The translations under genes were made by a program, and so were the position numbers. Of a stretch of DNA of 42,679 nucleotides, positions 7,606 to 15,229 are shown piece by piece. The stretch's first letter is position 1. Each line of letters begins with the position of its first letter. Source of the stretch: an uncultured Clostridia bacterium (GTDB lineage Bacteria > Bacillota > Clostridia > TANB77 > CAG-508). The stretch is from assembly GCA_944390695.1 (NCBI GenBank), contig CALXQP010000051.1:1-42679 (forward strand), read 5' to 3'. A model generated the notes under the pieces. That model had not been told where the DNA came from. It did not search any database and saw nothing but the letters and a program-made list of their open reading frames with translations.

Positions 7606-8707
7606 TTATTTATTTTTCAAATAACTTTCAATAAAACCATCGATATTTCCATCCATAACAGATTCAACATTGCCAATTTCATAATTAGTTCTGTGATCTT
7701 TTACAAGAGTATAAGGGCAAAAAACATATGAACGAATTTGACTTCCCCAAGCTATATCTTTTTGTTCACCTTTTAATTCGTCAATAGTATCTTTTTGTTC
7801 CTGTTCTTTCAAATTAAGCAATTTAGATTTAAGCATCTTCATAGCAGTTTCTCTATTTTGAATTTGAGAACGTTCAGATTGGCAAGCAACAACAATATTA
7901 GTTGGAATATGTGTAATTCTAACAGCAGAAGATGTTTTATTAATATGTTGTCCTCCTGCTCCAGAAGCTCTATATGTATCAACTCTTAAATCATCTGGAT
8001 TAATTTCAATTTGAATATCATCAGTTATTTCTGGCAAAACTTCTAAAGATGCAAAAGAAGTATGTCTTCTTCCACCTGCATCAAATGGTGAAATTCTAAC
8101 TAATCTATGTACACCCATTTCTCCTTTTAAATACCCATATGCATTATCTCCAATAACTTCAAATGTAACACTTTTTATTCCAGCTTCTTCACCTTCAAGA
8201 TAATCTATTTCTTTAACCTCATAACCTTTTTTGGCGGCCCATCTAGTATACATTCTATATAACATTTCTGCCCAATCTTGAGATTCTGTTCCCCCTGCCC
8301 CAGGATGTAAAGTCAAAATTGCATTATTTTTATCATATTTGCCTGAAAGCAAAGTTTCTAATTGAAGTTTTTCAATATCTTCTTCTAAACTTATAGTAGA
8401 ACTTAAAATCTCATTTGCAACATCTTCATCATTTTCTAAATTTGCAAGTTCTGTTAAATCATTTAAATTCAAAATTTCTTCTTCTAATTTTCTATATTTT
8501 TCTACTTTACCCTTTATCTGCTTAATTTGAGCTAATACTTTACCAGTTTCACTTGGTAGCTTTTGCCAAAACTCTTCTTTTCCTGTTTCTTCTTCTAATC
8601 TTTTTAATTGCATTTCTAATCCTGTTATGTCAAAGAGATTCACCCAAACTTTGTAATTTATTTTTTAACATATCTAGTTTTTTCGAATTTTCTTCTAATT
8701 CTAGCAT
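7606..8707 (-). CDS. prfB: Peptide chain release factor 2, with +1 programmed frameshift
   Basis: Reads UGA and UAA stop codons and releases the finished peptide. A ribosome site (AAGGAG) and ATG at 8707 open a 25-codon frame ending CTT TGA C, the classic RF2 shift site (TGA at 8630-8632). Slipping +1 skips base 8632 and joins the main frame at GAC (8629-8631), giving a product of about 366 residues. A GGGTGA lies just before the slip site, as the internal Shine-Dalgarno stimulator does in the family. The main frame carries the SPF codon-recognition tripeptide (RISPFDAGGRRHTSF) and the catalytic GGQ (GAGGQHINKTSS). The stop of the upstream transglutaminase-like gene overlaps this gene's ribosome site. 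Calling a start at 8643 would miss the first 25 residues. Confidence 0.95.
8627..8648 (-). promoter_or_regulatory. prfB +1 recoding site
   Basis: Minus strand GGGTGA, a short gap, then CTT TGA C. When RF2 is scarce the ribosome pauses at TGA and slips +1 to read GAC; when it is abundant it terminates. This autoregulation is established for the family and all its elements are visible here. Confidence 0.9.
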
Positions 8708-8719
8708 TTTTATCACTCC

Positions 8720-9853
8720 TTATTCATAATCTTCTATACTTAATTCAGGATATTCAAATTCTTGCCCTCCATCAGTAAACTTTCCTGATGTAACATGATT
8801 TTCATTCATTGTATTTGAACCTTTTAGAAAATATCTGTATTTTGATCTATTTGTTAATATTCCTCCACCTGTAATAATTGGATCATCCCATGTTGAGTCA
8901 ACTGCATACCATTTCCCATCTAATTTCACATAATTCCATGCATGACTTTCTGTTTCATTATTATTATTTGTCGCAGTACCTATAACAATTGTATTTTCTA
9001 TTCCTAATTCATTCATTAAATATTGAAATGCTTTAGCATAACCTTCACATACACATTTTCTTTCAACTAAAGCACCATAAATATTATACATATTATCTCC
9101 TGTCAATGTTTTATCATATTCTATAGTTTCTACTAAATAATCATGAACTTCTTTTATTTTTTCATAATTACTTTTCCCCTCTAAATCTGAAATAATATAA
9201 TCTCTCACCTGATGTATCTTAGTTTCATAATTTTCTATATCTTGCTTAGAATTTAAACCTTCTGCTAAATAATTTGGTTTAGAGCCATTATTTATATATA
9301 CATTATATTTTGTACCTGTTATTTTAGTTATTTTTTCAATATTAATATACATTTTTGTTACATCAATATAAAAAATTTCAGGATTTTCATAAATTAAAGC
9401 TTCTATTGCAGATTGGTATTCACTTTTAATTATATCTTCTCCATTTTCTTTTGATAAAACAGATTGAAAAGCATCTCCGAATTGAATTGCATAATTACCT
9501 GTTTTTAAATTTTCTTTATTTTCATATAATTTATCATAAATCAATTTAGCTGTATCACTTAATTGATTATATAAATATCTACTTTTAGTTATATATTCAG
9601 TTGTTTTATCTGTCTCTGCCTCATTACTTCCATTAACACCGTCAAATAAGTCATCATTTACTGGCACAGTTGTAGTATTATTACTTGACAATATATCTTC
9701 TATTGTTGGATATCCACCATCTCCAAATAAATTAAATTCTACTTTTCCACCTTCTATAATTTGGTTATATACTATAAATCCTACAACTCCAATCACTCCA
9801 AATATCGCAATTACTATAAGTATTAATATAAAACTTATTATTTTATCTTTCAT
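8720..9853 (-). CDS. Membrane-anchored transglutaminase-like protein
   Basis: A 377-residue protein with an N-terminal membrane anchor (about 7-30), a linker with an acidic, low-complexity segment (50-90), and a C-terminal transglutaminase/protease-like fold. The catalytic triad is visible as Cys269 (CVCEGYAKAF), His304 (ESHAWN) and Asp319 (VDSTWDDP). The family includes cysteine proteases and cell-surface enzymes; the substrate is not known. The catalytic domain would face outward. It has its own consensus promoter and leads into prfB, whose ribosome site overlaps this gene's stop. The start has GAGGGGAA upstream. Confidence 0.8.
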   Translation of the reverse strand: MKDKIISFILILIVIAIFGVIGVVGFIVYNQIIEGGKVEFNLFGDGGYPTIEDILSSNNTTTVPVNDDLFDGVNGSNEAETDKTTEYITKSRYLYNQLSDTAKLIYDKLYENKENLKTGNYAIQFGDAFQSVLSKENGEDIIKSEYQSAIEALIYENPEIFYIDVTKMYINIEKITKITGTKYNVYINNGSKPNYLAEGLNSKQDIENYETKIHQVRDYIISDLEGKSNYEKIKEVHDYLVETIEYDKTLTGDNMYNIYGALVERKCVCEGYAKAFQYLMNELGIENTIVIGTATNNNNETESHAWNYVKLDGKWYAVDSTWDDPIITGGGILTNRSKYRYFLKGSNTMNENHVTSGKFTDGGQEFEYPELSIEDYE

Positions 9854-9897
9854 TTTGGTATATTCCCCTCTAATTTGTTTATTTTATAACTAATCTA

Positions 9898-9926
9898 ATT
9901 ATATAATATTTCAACTATTTTTTCAA
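9898..9926 (-). promoter_or_regulatory. Sigma-A promoter for the transglutaminase-like gene and prfB
   Basis: Minus-strand TTGAAA (9921-9926), exactly 17 bases, TATAAT (9898-9903), about 45 bases before the start codon. Confidence 0.7.
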
Positions 9927-9944
9927 TAACTTTTCTTTTTTACG

Positions 9945-11024
9945 TTAAGAATCGCTCCATTTTAATTTTGTATTTACGAAAATGCTTTTCACAATAATAA
10001 GTACAATTGGTCCTACTAGCATTCCCATTACTCCTACAATTTTGAATCCTGTATACATAGCAATAAGAGTAAAAATAGGATGAATACCAATTTTTCCACT
10101 AACAATTTTAGGCTCTAAAAACTGTCTTACAACAGACATAATAACCCATAATATTATAATAGCAATTCCAAGTTTTAAATCTCCATTTAAAGCAGAAATA
10201 ATTGCCCAAGGGACCATTACTGTGCCAGACCCCAAGATTGGTAAAGCATCCACAAATCCAATAGCAAGAGCAATAAGTAAAGGATATTTCACATTCATTC
10301 CTATAAAAGTCAAAATATATAAACCCACAACAGAAATAGCAAAAGAGACCAAAACAAGTATAGCTTCTGCCTTTAAATATCCTCCCAAATTTTTAGTAAT
10401 TTCTTTTACATGTACACCAATTTTTTGCACCCAGTTATGAGGCATATGACATTCCATAAAATCCAACATATAAATTCTATCTGTACATATAAAATATAAT
10501 GCAAGAATTGTTATTACAGTATATATTGCAATTGTTGGTATTGAAGTAATTGCACCAATCAATTTTGTTAAAACTTCTGTAAGCCAACTAGAAACTTTTA
10601 ATAAAATTTCTCTTGACGAATCTTGTACCAAATTCAAAACATTGTTAGAAACACTTATTTTAGTAATTTCTAATTTACCTATAGTATCTTGTATTTGAGT
10701 ATATGCCTTATCTATGTATAAATTCAATGTTTGTAATAAATTAGTTGATTCTGATACTAATGAGATAATTCCCCAAGTTACACTCCCTATTATTAATGCA
10801 AAAACAAATAAAAATATAATAATTGAACTCATTTTTCTTGTCAATCTTGTTTTTCTCATCAAATATCTTATTGCAGGCTCTATCATTAATGATATAATAA
10901 ATGCAACTAAAAATGGCATATAAAATATTGACATTTTTATACTTATGTAAATTGCTATTATTAATAAAGATATATTTAATGCTTTTCTAATAAATTTATA
11001 GATATAATTCAAATCTTCTGACAT
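9945..11024 (-). CDS. ytvI: AI-2E family membrane protein, YtvI-like sporulation integral membrane protein
   Basis: A 359-residue polytopic membrane protein of the AI-2E/PerM transporter family, with hydrophobic segments near 15-55, 65-90, 155-180, 220-275 and 295-345 and the family motif around LPILGSGTVMVPWA. Proteins of this type in spore formers are annotated YtvI; their transported substrate is unproven. AAAAGGAG lies 7-8 bases before the ATG. A 16-bp inverted repeat occupies its 5' leader. Whether it is YtvI itself or another AI-2E paralogue cannot be settled by eye. Confidence 0.8.
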   Translation of the reverse strand: MSEDLNYIYKFIRKALNISLLIIAIYISIKMSIFYMPFLVAFIISLMIEPAIRYLMRKTRLTRKMSSIIIFLFVFALIIGSVTWGIISLVSESTNLLQTLNLYIDKAYTQIQDTIGKLEITKISVSNNVLNLVQDSSREILLKVSSWLTEVLTKLIGAITSIPTIAIYTVITILALYFICTDRIYMLDFMECHMPHNWVQKIGVHVKEITKNLGGYLKAEAILVLVSFAISVVGLYILTFIGMNVKYPLLIALAIGFVDALPILGSGTVMVPWAIISALNGDLKLGIAIIILWVIMSVVRQFLEPKIVSGKIGIHPIFTLIAMYTGFKIVGVMGMLVGPIVLIIVKSIFVNTKLKWSDS

Positions 11025-11043
11025 CTTATGTTCTCCTTTTTAA

Positions 11044-11128
11044 AGATTTTGTACCACAGGTTTTATTTATATAAAAAACATTATTTTTAGTAAATTACTA
11101 TTAATAAATTTTACCTGTGGCAAAATCT
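11044..11128. repeat. Long inverted repeat between the CBS gene and the YtvI-like gene
   Basis: AGATTTTG-TA-CCACAGGT (11044-11061) and ACCTGTGGCAAAATCT (11113-11128) are reverse complements over 16 bases, broken only by a 2-base bulge, with 51 very AT-rich bases between. It fills the gap after the CBS gene and ends just before the permease ribosome site. It could act as a weak terminator, an operator, or be a remnant of a small mobile repeat. Confidence 0.5.
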
Positions 11129-11136
11129 CAGGTTAA

Positions 11137-11583
11137 TTAGCAATTATTTTTTGCTTGTCCTCCACATTTGCATATTTTTTCAATTGTATTACAGAAAATT
11201 TCTTCTCCAATTTCCTCATTATAATGAGCTAAATCTCCAAGTGTTAAAATTCCTATAACTTTATTATTATCTAGCACAGGAATTCTTCTTACTTGGTTTG
11301 TAGCCATCTTATTTTCAACATCACAGATATCATCATTTTGATTACAACTACATACATTACATGTCATTATTTCACTTGCATTCGTATTTTTAGCATCTTT
11401 ATTACATGCAACTGTACGAAGAGTTATATCTCTATCTGTAATTATTCCAACTAGACAATTTTTGTCATCACAAACTGGAACACAACCAATATGATTTTGC
11501 TCCATTAATTTAGCAACATCATATATTTTTGTATCTGGTTTTACACAACATACATCTCCACACATACAATCTTTAACTTTCAT
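11137..11583 (-). CDS. Cys-rich tandem CBS-domain protein
   Basis: A 148-residue cytosolic protein with two CBS domains (about 8-62 and 75-130; motifs GIITDRDITLR and IGILTLGDLA). CBS pairs usually bind adenine nucleotides and sense energy state. It carries 16 cysteines, in clusters CMCGDVCC near the N-terminus, CNVCSCN between the domains and CKCGG at the tail, which suggests metal binding or redox sensing; this is inference. The start at 11583 has GAGGAG 7 bases upstream; an in-frame ATG at 11631 has no ribosome site. It probably has its own promoter (TTGACT at 11646-11651). Confidence 0.82.
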   Translation of the reverse strand: MKVKDCMCGDVCCVKPDTKIYDVAKLMEQNHIGCVPVCDDKNCLVGIITDRDITLRTVACNKDAKNTNASEIMTCNVCSCNQNDDICDVENKMATNQVRRIPVLDNNKVIGILTLGDLAHYNEEIGEEIFCNTIEKICKCGGQAKNNC

Positions 11584-11650
11584 AACAAATCTCCTCTTCC
11601 AATTTATTGAACAAATAAAAATTTTATTCATTCTCTATATATTTTAGTCA

Positions 11651-11689
11651 AAAGAAAAAAGATTATTCTTATTTTTTGAATAATCTTTT
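11651..11689 (-). terminator. Intrinsic terminator after the PRTase gene
   Basis: AAAAGATTATTC (11657-11668) pairs with GAATAATCTTTT (11678-11689). On the minus strand it is followed by TTTTTTCTTTTG. It separates the phosphoribosyltransferase gene from the CBS gene. Confidence 0.75.
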
Positions 11690-11711
11690 CTTCTATTTCT
11701 TTAATTTTGAC

Positions 11712-11730
11712 AAAAAGAGAACCGGCACCA
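11712..11730 (+). repeat. Dispersed GC-rich repeat core, copy 1 (single)
   Basis: AAAAAGAGAACCGGCACC, the core found nine times in the window. Here it is a lone copy truncated on its right side after ACCA. It lies 5 bases after the stop codon of the PRTase gene and before that gene's terminator. Confidence 0.85.
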
Positions 11731-11735
11731 TTTTG

Positions 11736-12995
11736 CTATTTTTCATTACACTCATAATTGATTTCTGGAACACCTATATCAATTACATCAGCAATAATTG
11801 TTTTTATAATTTTTCTAGAAATTGGATTTTTGACTTCAAAAGGTCCGCTTTGATACTGTTCTAATAAATTTATTTCGGCTTTTTCTATACTATCTGGTAT
11901 TTTTAGCCCATCTGCTAAATCTAACCCTGTTCGGTCTGAACAAATAAGACCTCTCAATATAGCTCCTTCTAGATCACTACATTCTTTTAATCTATATTTT
12001 TTAGAATTTAGATATTCTATATATTCTGCTCCAGATGAATGTAGTAAATCTATAGCATGTTTATATAATTTATGACCTGCATAATTAAAAGGTGTTACTA
12101 TATCAAATTTTTCAATCTCGAATCTATCAATATCTTTTTTCTCTCCTACTGTCACTCTAAAATAATTTCTCCAATTATATTGGATAGCACCTGATATTAT
12201 ATCTTTTATTCCTAATTTTCTTAGTTCTTCATTAAATTCTAACATAGTTGCACCAGTTCCTATATTATCATCTAATAATAATATGGTTTTATCACCTGAA
12301 AAAATTCTATCACTTGACATTAATTCCGTTATAGGTACATCTGTTGGACCTTTAGATTCACTAATATATTTACTTTTTAAGGCATTTGTAAAATCATATC
12401 CATACATTGAATGAAAAAAGGGGCCTATATAAATACTTCCATAACCAGGGGTTAGTACTTCTAGCTCTTGTGGTCCTTTTTTCATTTTTAATGCTTTAGT
12501 AAATATGTATAACATTGCTTTATTATCCATCTCAATTGCTCTTTTTGCTGAATTCTCATCACCTGTTGGCAAAATGTTTCTTGGATCTAATTCTATAATT
12601 CCTTTATTTTGCAATAATACTAAAATGTTTTTCGTATCTTCAATTAAACAATCTTTAGCTTGTTGTAATTGAATTTTATATTTTTCATCTTTTCCACTTA
12701 ATATATATTCCTCAAATTTTCTAAAATATACTTTACCAGAACAATTTAACATATTTTCTAATATTACAAAATTTTTCCTACTTAATTCTCTTGTTAATTT
12801 TGTTTTTAGCTCTTCTCTTTCTAATGCCAATTCTGTCATACTTTTCACATTGTAATATTCCTTAGATCTAGATAAATATGTAGTAATTTGCCCATCTTCT
12901 CTAACTGGAGTAACATATTTTTCTATACCATTAACATCGTTTAATGTTATTAATCCTATTATATCAAAATCACTTATGTCTAACTTTTCATACAT
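11736..12995 (-). CDS. Phosphoribosyltransferase-domain protein paired with NADAR
   Basis: A 419-residue protein I do not recognise as a whole. Residues 239-250 (LLLDDNIGTGAT) are a textbook PRPP-binding loop of type I phosphoribosyltransferases, preceded by GYGSIYIGPFF (184-194). The N-terminal 150 residues are mostly helical and charged, with no motif I can name. The C-terminal 110 residues after the transferase-like core are also unassigned. It starts one base after the NADAR stop, with a weak purine-rich ribosome site inside the end of NADAR, so the two are probably translationally coupled. NADAR and PRTase both act around NAD/ribose-phosphate chemistry. The substrate base is unknown. Confidence 0.65.
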   Translation of the reverse strand: MYEKLDISDFDIIGLITLNDVNGIEKYVTPVREDGQITTYLSRSKEYYNVKSMTELALEREELKTKLTRELSRKNFVILENMLNCSGKVYFRKFEEYILSGKDEKYKIQLQQAKDCLIEDTKNILVLLQNKGIIELDPRNILPTGDENSAKRAIEMDNKAMLYIFTKALKMKKGPQELEVLTPGYGSIYIGPFFHSMYGYDFTNALKSKYISESKGPTDVPITELMSSDRIFSGDKTILLLDDNIGTGATMLEFNEELRKLGIKDIISGAIQYNWRNYFRVTVGEKKDIDRFEIEKFDIVTPFNYAGHKLYKHAIDLLHSSGAEYIEYLNSKKYRLKECSDLEGAILRGLICSDRTGLDLADGLKIPDSIEKAEINLLEQYQSGPFEVKNPISRKIIKTIIADVIDIGVPEINYECNEK

Positions 12996-12996
12996 T

Positions 12997-13617
12997 TTAT
13001 ATTCTCTCTTTCCTTAAAAAGTCTTTTAAACAATTTAACTGTTTTTCAAACTCATATCTAGTAAATACTGTTTCATTTTTTTCTTTTTCTCCCATTGTAT
13101 GTATTATTTCTCTATCACAAGTTTTTAATACATTTCTATATAATGGGTTTTGTATAGCTGATATATATAATTCATCAACTAAATCATCATATTCTTCACT
13201 ATATCTATTAATTTCTTTCCCTTGCCAATATAATATTCCTGTTTCTTTCCAATCATATCCACTACAAACTTTGACATAATTTGAATTTAAACTATGATAT
13301 TTGAATACTAAATTTTGCATCTCTACATCTTTAAATTTTATTCCTTGAAAAAATGATTCTATACTATTTAATTTTTTTCCACGAAATTCAAACTCATATT
13401 GAAATAAATTTGATAATACTTTTGCATATGGTCCACTACGTTTATATCCAACATTTATCCATTTTTCACATTCTCCAATATCTTTTCCATCTTCATCTAC
13501 TAAAGGTTCTCCTTTATAATATTGTTTTCCATCTATTTCTTGTACTTCTTCTAAATTATAATTATATGTACTTTTAAACTTTTTAAATTCTTGTAATTCT
13601 TGTTCTATTTTCTCCAT
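12997..13617 (-). CDS. NADAR-family protein (ADP-ribose/NAD-related N-glycosidase fold)
   Basis: A 206-residue protein with NADAR (YbiA-like) signatures: LSNLFQYEFEFRG, then SIESFFQGIKF (the family's E-x-x-x-Q-x-x-K region), WQGKEINRYS, a stretch ending NPLYRNVL, and a C-terminal HTMGEKEKNETVFT. NADAR proteins bind or hydrolyse ADP-ribose-type adducts; some remove ADP-ribose from guanine in nucleic acid, others act in riboflavin biosynthesis. The role here is inferred. The start at 13617 uses AAAGGA 11 bases upstream. In-frame ATGs at 13629 and 13659 have poorer spacing, though an AGGAGG lies 20 bases before 13659. It is the first gene of a two-gene operon with its own promoter. Confidence 0.7.
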   Translation of the reverse strand: MEKIEQELQEFKKFKSTYNYNLEEVQEIDGKQYYKGEPLVDEDGKDIGECEKWINVGYKRSGPYAKVLSNLFQYEFEFRGKKLNSIESFFQGIKFKDVEMQNLVFKYHSLNSNYVKVCSGYDWKETGILYWQGKEINRYSEEYDDLVDELYISAIQNPLYRNVLKTCDREIIHTMGEKEKNETVFTRYEFEKQLNCLKDFLRKERI

Positions 13618-13706
13618 AAAAAAATTCATTCCTTTCTTGTTTAACTCAAAGGCACACATATCAATAAATGTCTTGAAAGCCTCCTATATACTCAATTAAT
13701 GTACTT

Positions 13707-13735
13707 ATACTATCATATTTCGACATGTTTTTCAA
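13707..13735 (-). promoter_or_regulatory. Probable promoter of the NADAR-PRTase operon
   Basis: Minus-strand TTGAAA (13730-13735), 17 bases, TAGTAT (13707-13712). The -10 is imperfect. It lies between the DUF84 terminator and the NADAR gene, so the pair is transcribed independently. Confidence 0.45.
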
Positions 13736-13821
13736 TAGTTCCTGAACTTTTTAATTTTGATATTTTTTGATTAATTTATTAATGATAGGAAATATAATCT
13801 TCATATTATATAAATTTTAAC

Positions 13822-13854
13822 GCAAAAAGCTAGCCCTATAGAGCCAGCTTTTGC
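13822..13854 (-). terminator. Intrinsic terminator after the DUF84 gene
   Basis: On the minus strand GCAAAAGCTGGCTC, loop TATA, then GGGCTAGCTTTTTGC. The stem is about 13 bp with a G-T pair, and the T-run is in its 3' arm. It lies about 17 bases past the DUF84 stop. Confidence 0.65.
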
Positions 13855-13870
13855 TTCTTTTGTTGGTTAC

Positions 13871-14377
13871 TTACCAAATTTCTCCATTTATCATTCTGGT
13901 AAGTGCCATAATTGTTCCATCTTTAATCAAAGATTCGCGCGTAAAGAAACCATGAGTTAATTTACGAATTCCTCCTTCTCCATTAAATACTTCATCAAAC
14001 ATATCTGCAACACTAGTAGATATTGCCTTCTGAATATATTTTTCTGGAATTTCATAGCCTTGGCTTAATCCAATTCCTCTTTTTCCTTCCTTATTTTCGA
14101 TAAGTACTACTTGCACATTAAATACATATGCAAGTTTAGAGATCAAACCACCTTCGCAAGAAACTAAATAGTCGTAATCAGTCTCTTGGCTTAACGCCTT
14201 AAGTTCATTCAACCGATTTTCTGCCCCTAAGACAACTAAGTCATCTATAGGTTGTTCAGGTACTCCTGAATTCACTTTTACAGTTTCCACCTTTACATCT
14301 TCGAAGTAAATTTGGAATGCTGCATGCACTGCTTGCACTTTTGCAGAATTAGTTGTTGCAACTCTGACAATTGTCAT
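13871..14377 (-). CDS. DUF84 non-canonical purine NTPase (YjjX-like inosine/xanthosine triphosphatase)
   Basis: A 168-residue housecleaning-type nucleotide phosphatase, expected to hydrolyse ITP/XTP. It matches the YjjX family pattern: VATTNSAKVQAVHAAF at the N-terminus (residues 5-20), SGVPEQP (about 38-44), then GAENRLNELKAL, a central acidic substrate loop with SCEGG, and GIGLSQGYEIPE. Length is normal (about 170). The start at 14377 has AGGAGG 12 bases upstream; an upstream in-frame ATG at 14458 lies in the promoter. It has its own TTGATT-N17-TATAAT promoter and its own terminator. It neighbours a TMP-kinase-like gene and the NADAR pair, all acting on nucleotides. Confidence 0.8.
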   Translation of the reverse strand: MTIVRVATTNSAKVQAVHAAFQIYFEDVKVETVKVNSGVPEQPIDDLVVLGAENRLNELKALSQETDYDYLVSCEGGLISKLAYVFNVQVVLIENKEGKRGIGLSQGYEIPEKYIQKAISTSVADMFDEVFNGEGGIRKLTHGFFTRESLIKDGTIMALTRMINGEIW

Positions 14378-14420
14378 TTTATTGCATCCTCCTATTTTTT
14401 CAAATTTTGCATACTTTTCA

Positions 14421-14449
14421 ATTATAACATATTTTACATAAATAATCAA
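14421..14449 (-). promoter_or_regulatory. Promoter of the DUF84 gene
   Basis: Minus-strand TTGATT (14444-14449), 17 bases, TATAAT (14421-14426). It lies just past the terminator of the upstream kinase gene. Confidence 0.65.
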
Positions 14450-14458
14450 TAATATCAC

Positions 14459-14485
14459 AAAAGGACGCCCTAAAATAGGGCATCC
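14459..14485 (-). terminator. Intrinsic terminator after the TMP-kinase-like gene
   Basis: On the minus strand GGATGCCC, loop TATTTTA, GGGCGTCC (one G-T pair), then TTTTG. It starts about 8 bases after the kinase stop codon. Confidence 0.75.
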
Positions 14486-14493
14486 CTTTTCGC

Positions 14494-15129
14494 TTAGAGG
14501 ATAGCTGCCTCTAATTTGTTCTTTACATAGGTAAAGACTTCAGAAGTAGTCATGTCGGTCGAATCCACGTACAAGTTCTTCGCATTGAAAAAATGTACGA
14601 GGTCAGGGTTTTTATTGGTCAATTCCGTAAAAACCCTGCGGGTTTCATACTCCTGCTTACCAATGTATGCAGGGTATTCGAATTTGTCTGCATCAGGATC
14701 ATTACAGATCCTTGAATATGCAATTCCTGCTTCACAGACCATGTGAACCATTATGTCACACTTAGGCAAATCTTCGATGTGATTCAGTTCGCTTATGAAG
14801 CGATAACTGAACCCTTGAACCGCCCCATGAACATAAGAGTCCAGGAGTCCACGCTGAGTTATGATAATATCATAACCATCCGATGCTTTGAGCTCTTCGC
14901 TGATCTCTTGACACAGCAACCTGTTATCAAGTGCAAACAAGAGACGATCCGTATACGGATCTTTGCTCTTGTCGAGCAAGGTTTTTACGATATATTCGTC
15001 GTGTGGGAATCTGTCCCGGAAGACAGACAACCCATTTTCTTCGAACCAGTTGACAAGATTGTCAACCAGTGTGGTCTTTCCAGACCCGTCCAGACCTGTG
15101 ACAACCAACCATAACGGCTTTTTCTTCAT
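14494..15129 (-). CDS. Thymidylate-kinase-like (deoxy)nucleotide kinase, GC-richer than its neighbours
   Basis: A 211-residue P-loop kinase. Walker A GLDGSGKTT is at residues 12-20, the form used by dTMP kinases. QRGLLDSYVHGAVQG (about 92-106) corresponds to the DR...S nucleotide-binding helix, and a lid-like segment follows around 140-165. It could be a dTMP kinase or a phage-type deoxynucleoside monophosphate kinase; a second, housekeeping tmk is likely elsewhere in the genome. Base use differs from neighbours: in 14641-14700 I count 26 G+C of 60, higher than typical here, which suggests transfer. GAGGAGG lies 8 bases before the ATG. A perfect consensus promoter and its own terminator make it a self-contained cassette. 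Confidence 0.8.
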   Translation of the reverse strand: MKKKPLWLVVTGLDGSGKTTLVDNLVNWFEENGLSVFRDRFPHDEYIVKTLLDKSKDPYTDRLLFALDNRLLCQEISEELKASDGYDIIITQRGLLDSYVHGAVQGFSYRFISELNHIEDLPKCDIMVHMVCEAGIAYSRICNDPDADKFEYPAYIGKQEYETRRVFTELTNKNPDLVHFFNAKNLYVDSTDMTTSEVFTYVKNKLEAAIL

Positions 15130-15200
15130 AAAGACAACCTCCTCAAGTTGATAGGCGCCAATCTATAAATAGAAAGGCTTTGTGTATGGCTTATAAATTT

Positions 15201-15229
15201 ATTATATACTATTTAAAAGTTTATGTCAA
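15201..15229 (-). promoter_or_regulatory. Perfect consensus sigma-A promoter of the TMP-kinase-like gene
   Basis: Minus-strand TTGACA (15224-15229), exactly 17 bases, TATAAT (15201-15206). The -35 element is inside the last codons of the PHP gene and the spacer covers its stop codon. Transcription should start near 15194. Confidence 0.8.

Noticed and set aside
7606..8643. prfB as a broken gene or an N-terminally truncated RF2
   Set aside because: The upstream frame joined by CTT TGA C is the standard programmed +1 shift, so the gene is intact.
14743..15114. Plus-strand ORF of 123 codons opposite the TMP-kinase-like gene
   Set aside because: No ribosome site or recognisable motif; the minus-strand frame has clear kinase motifs and a strong promoter.
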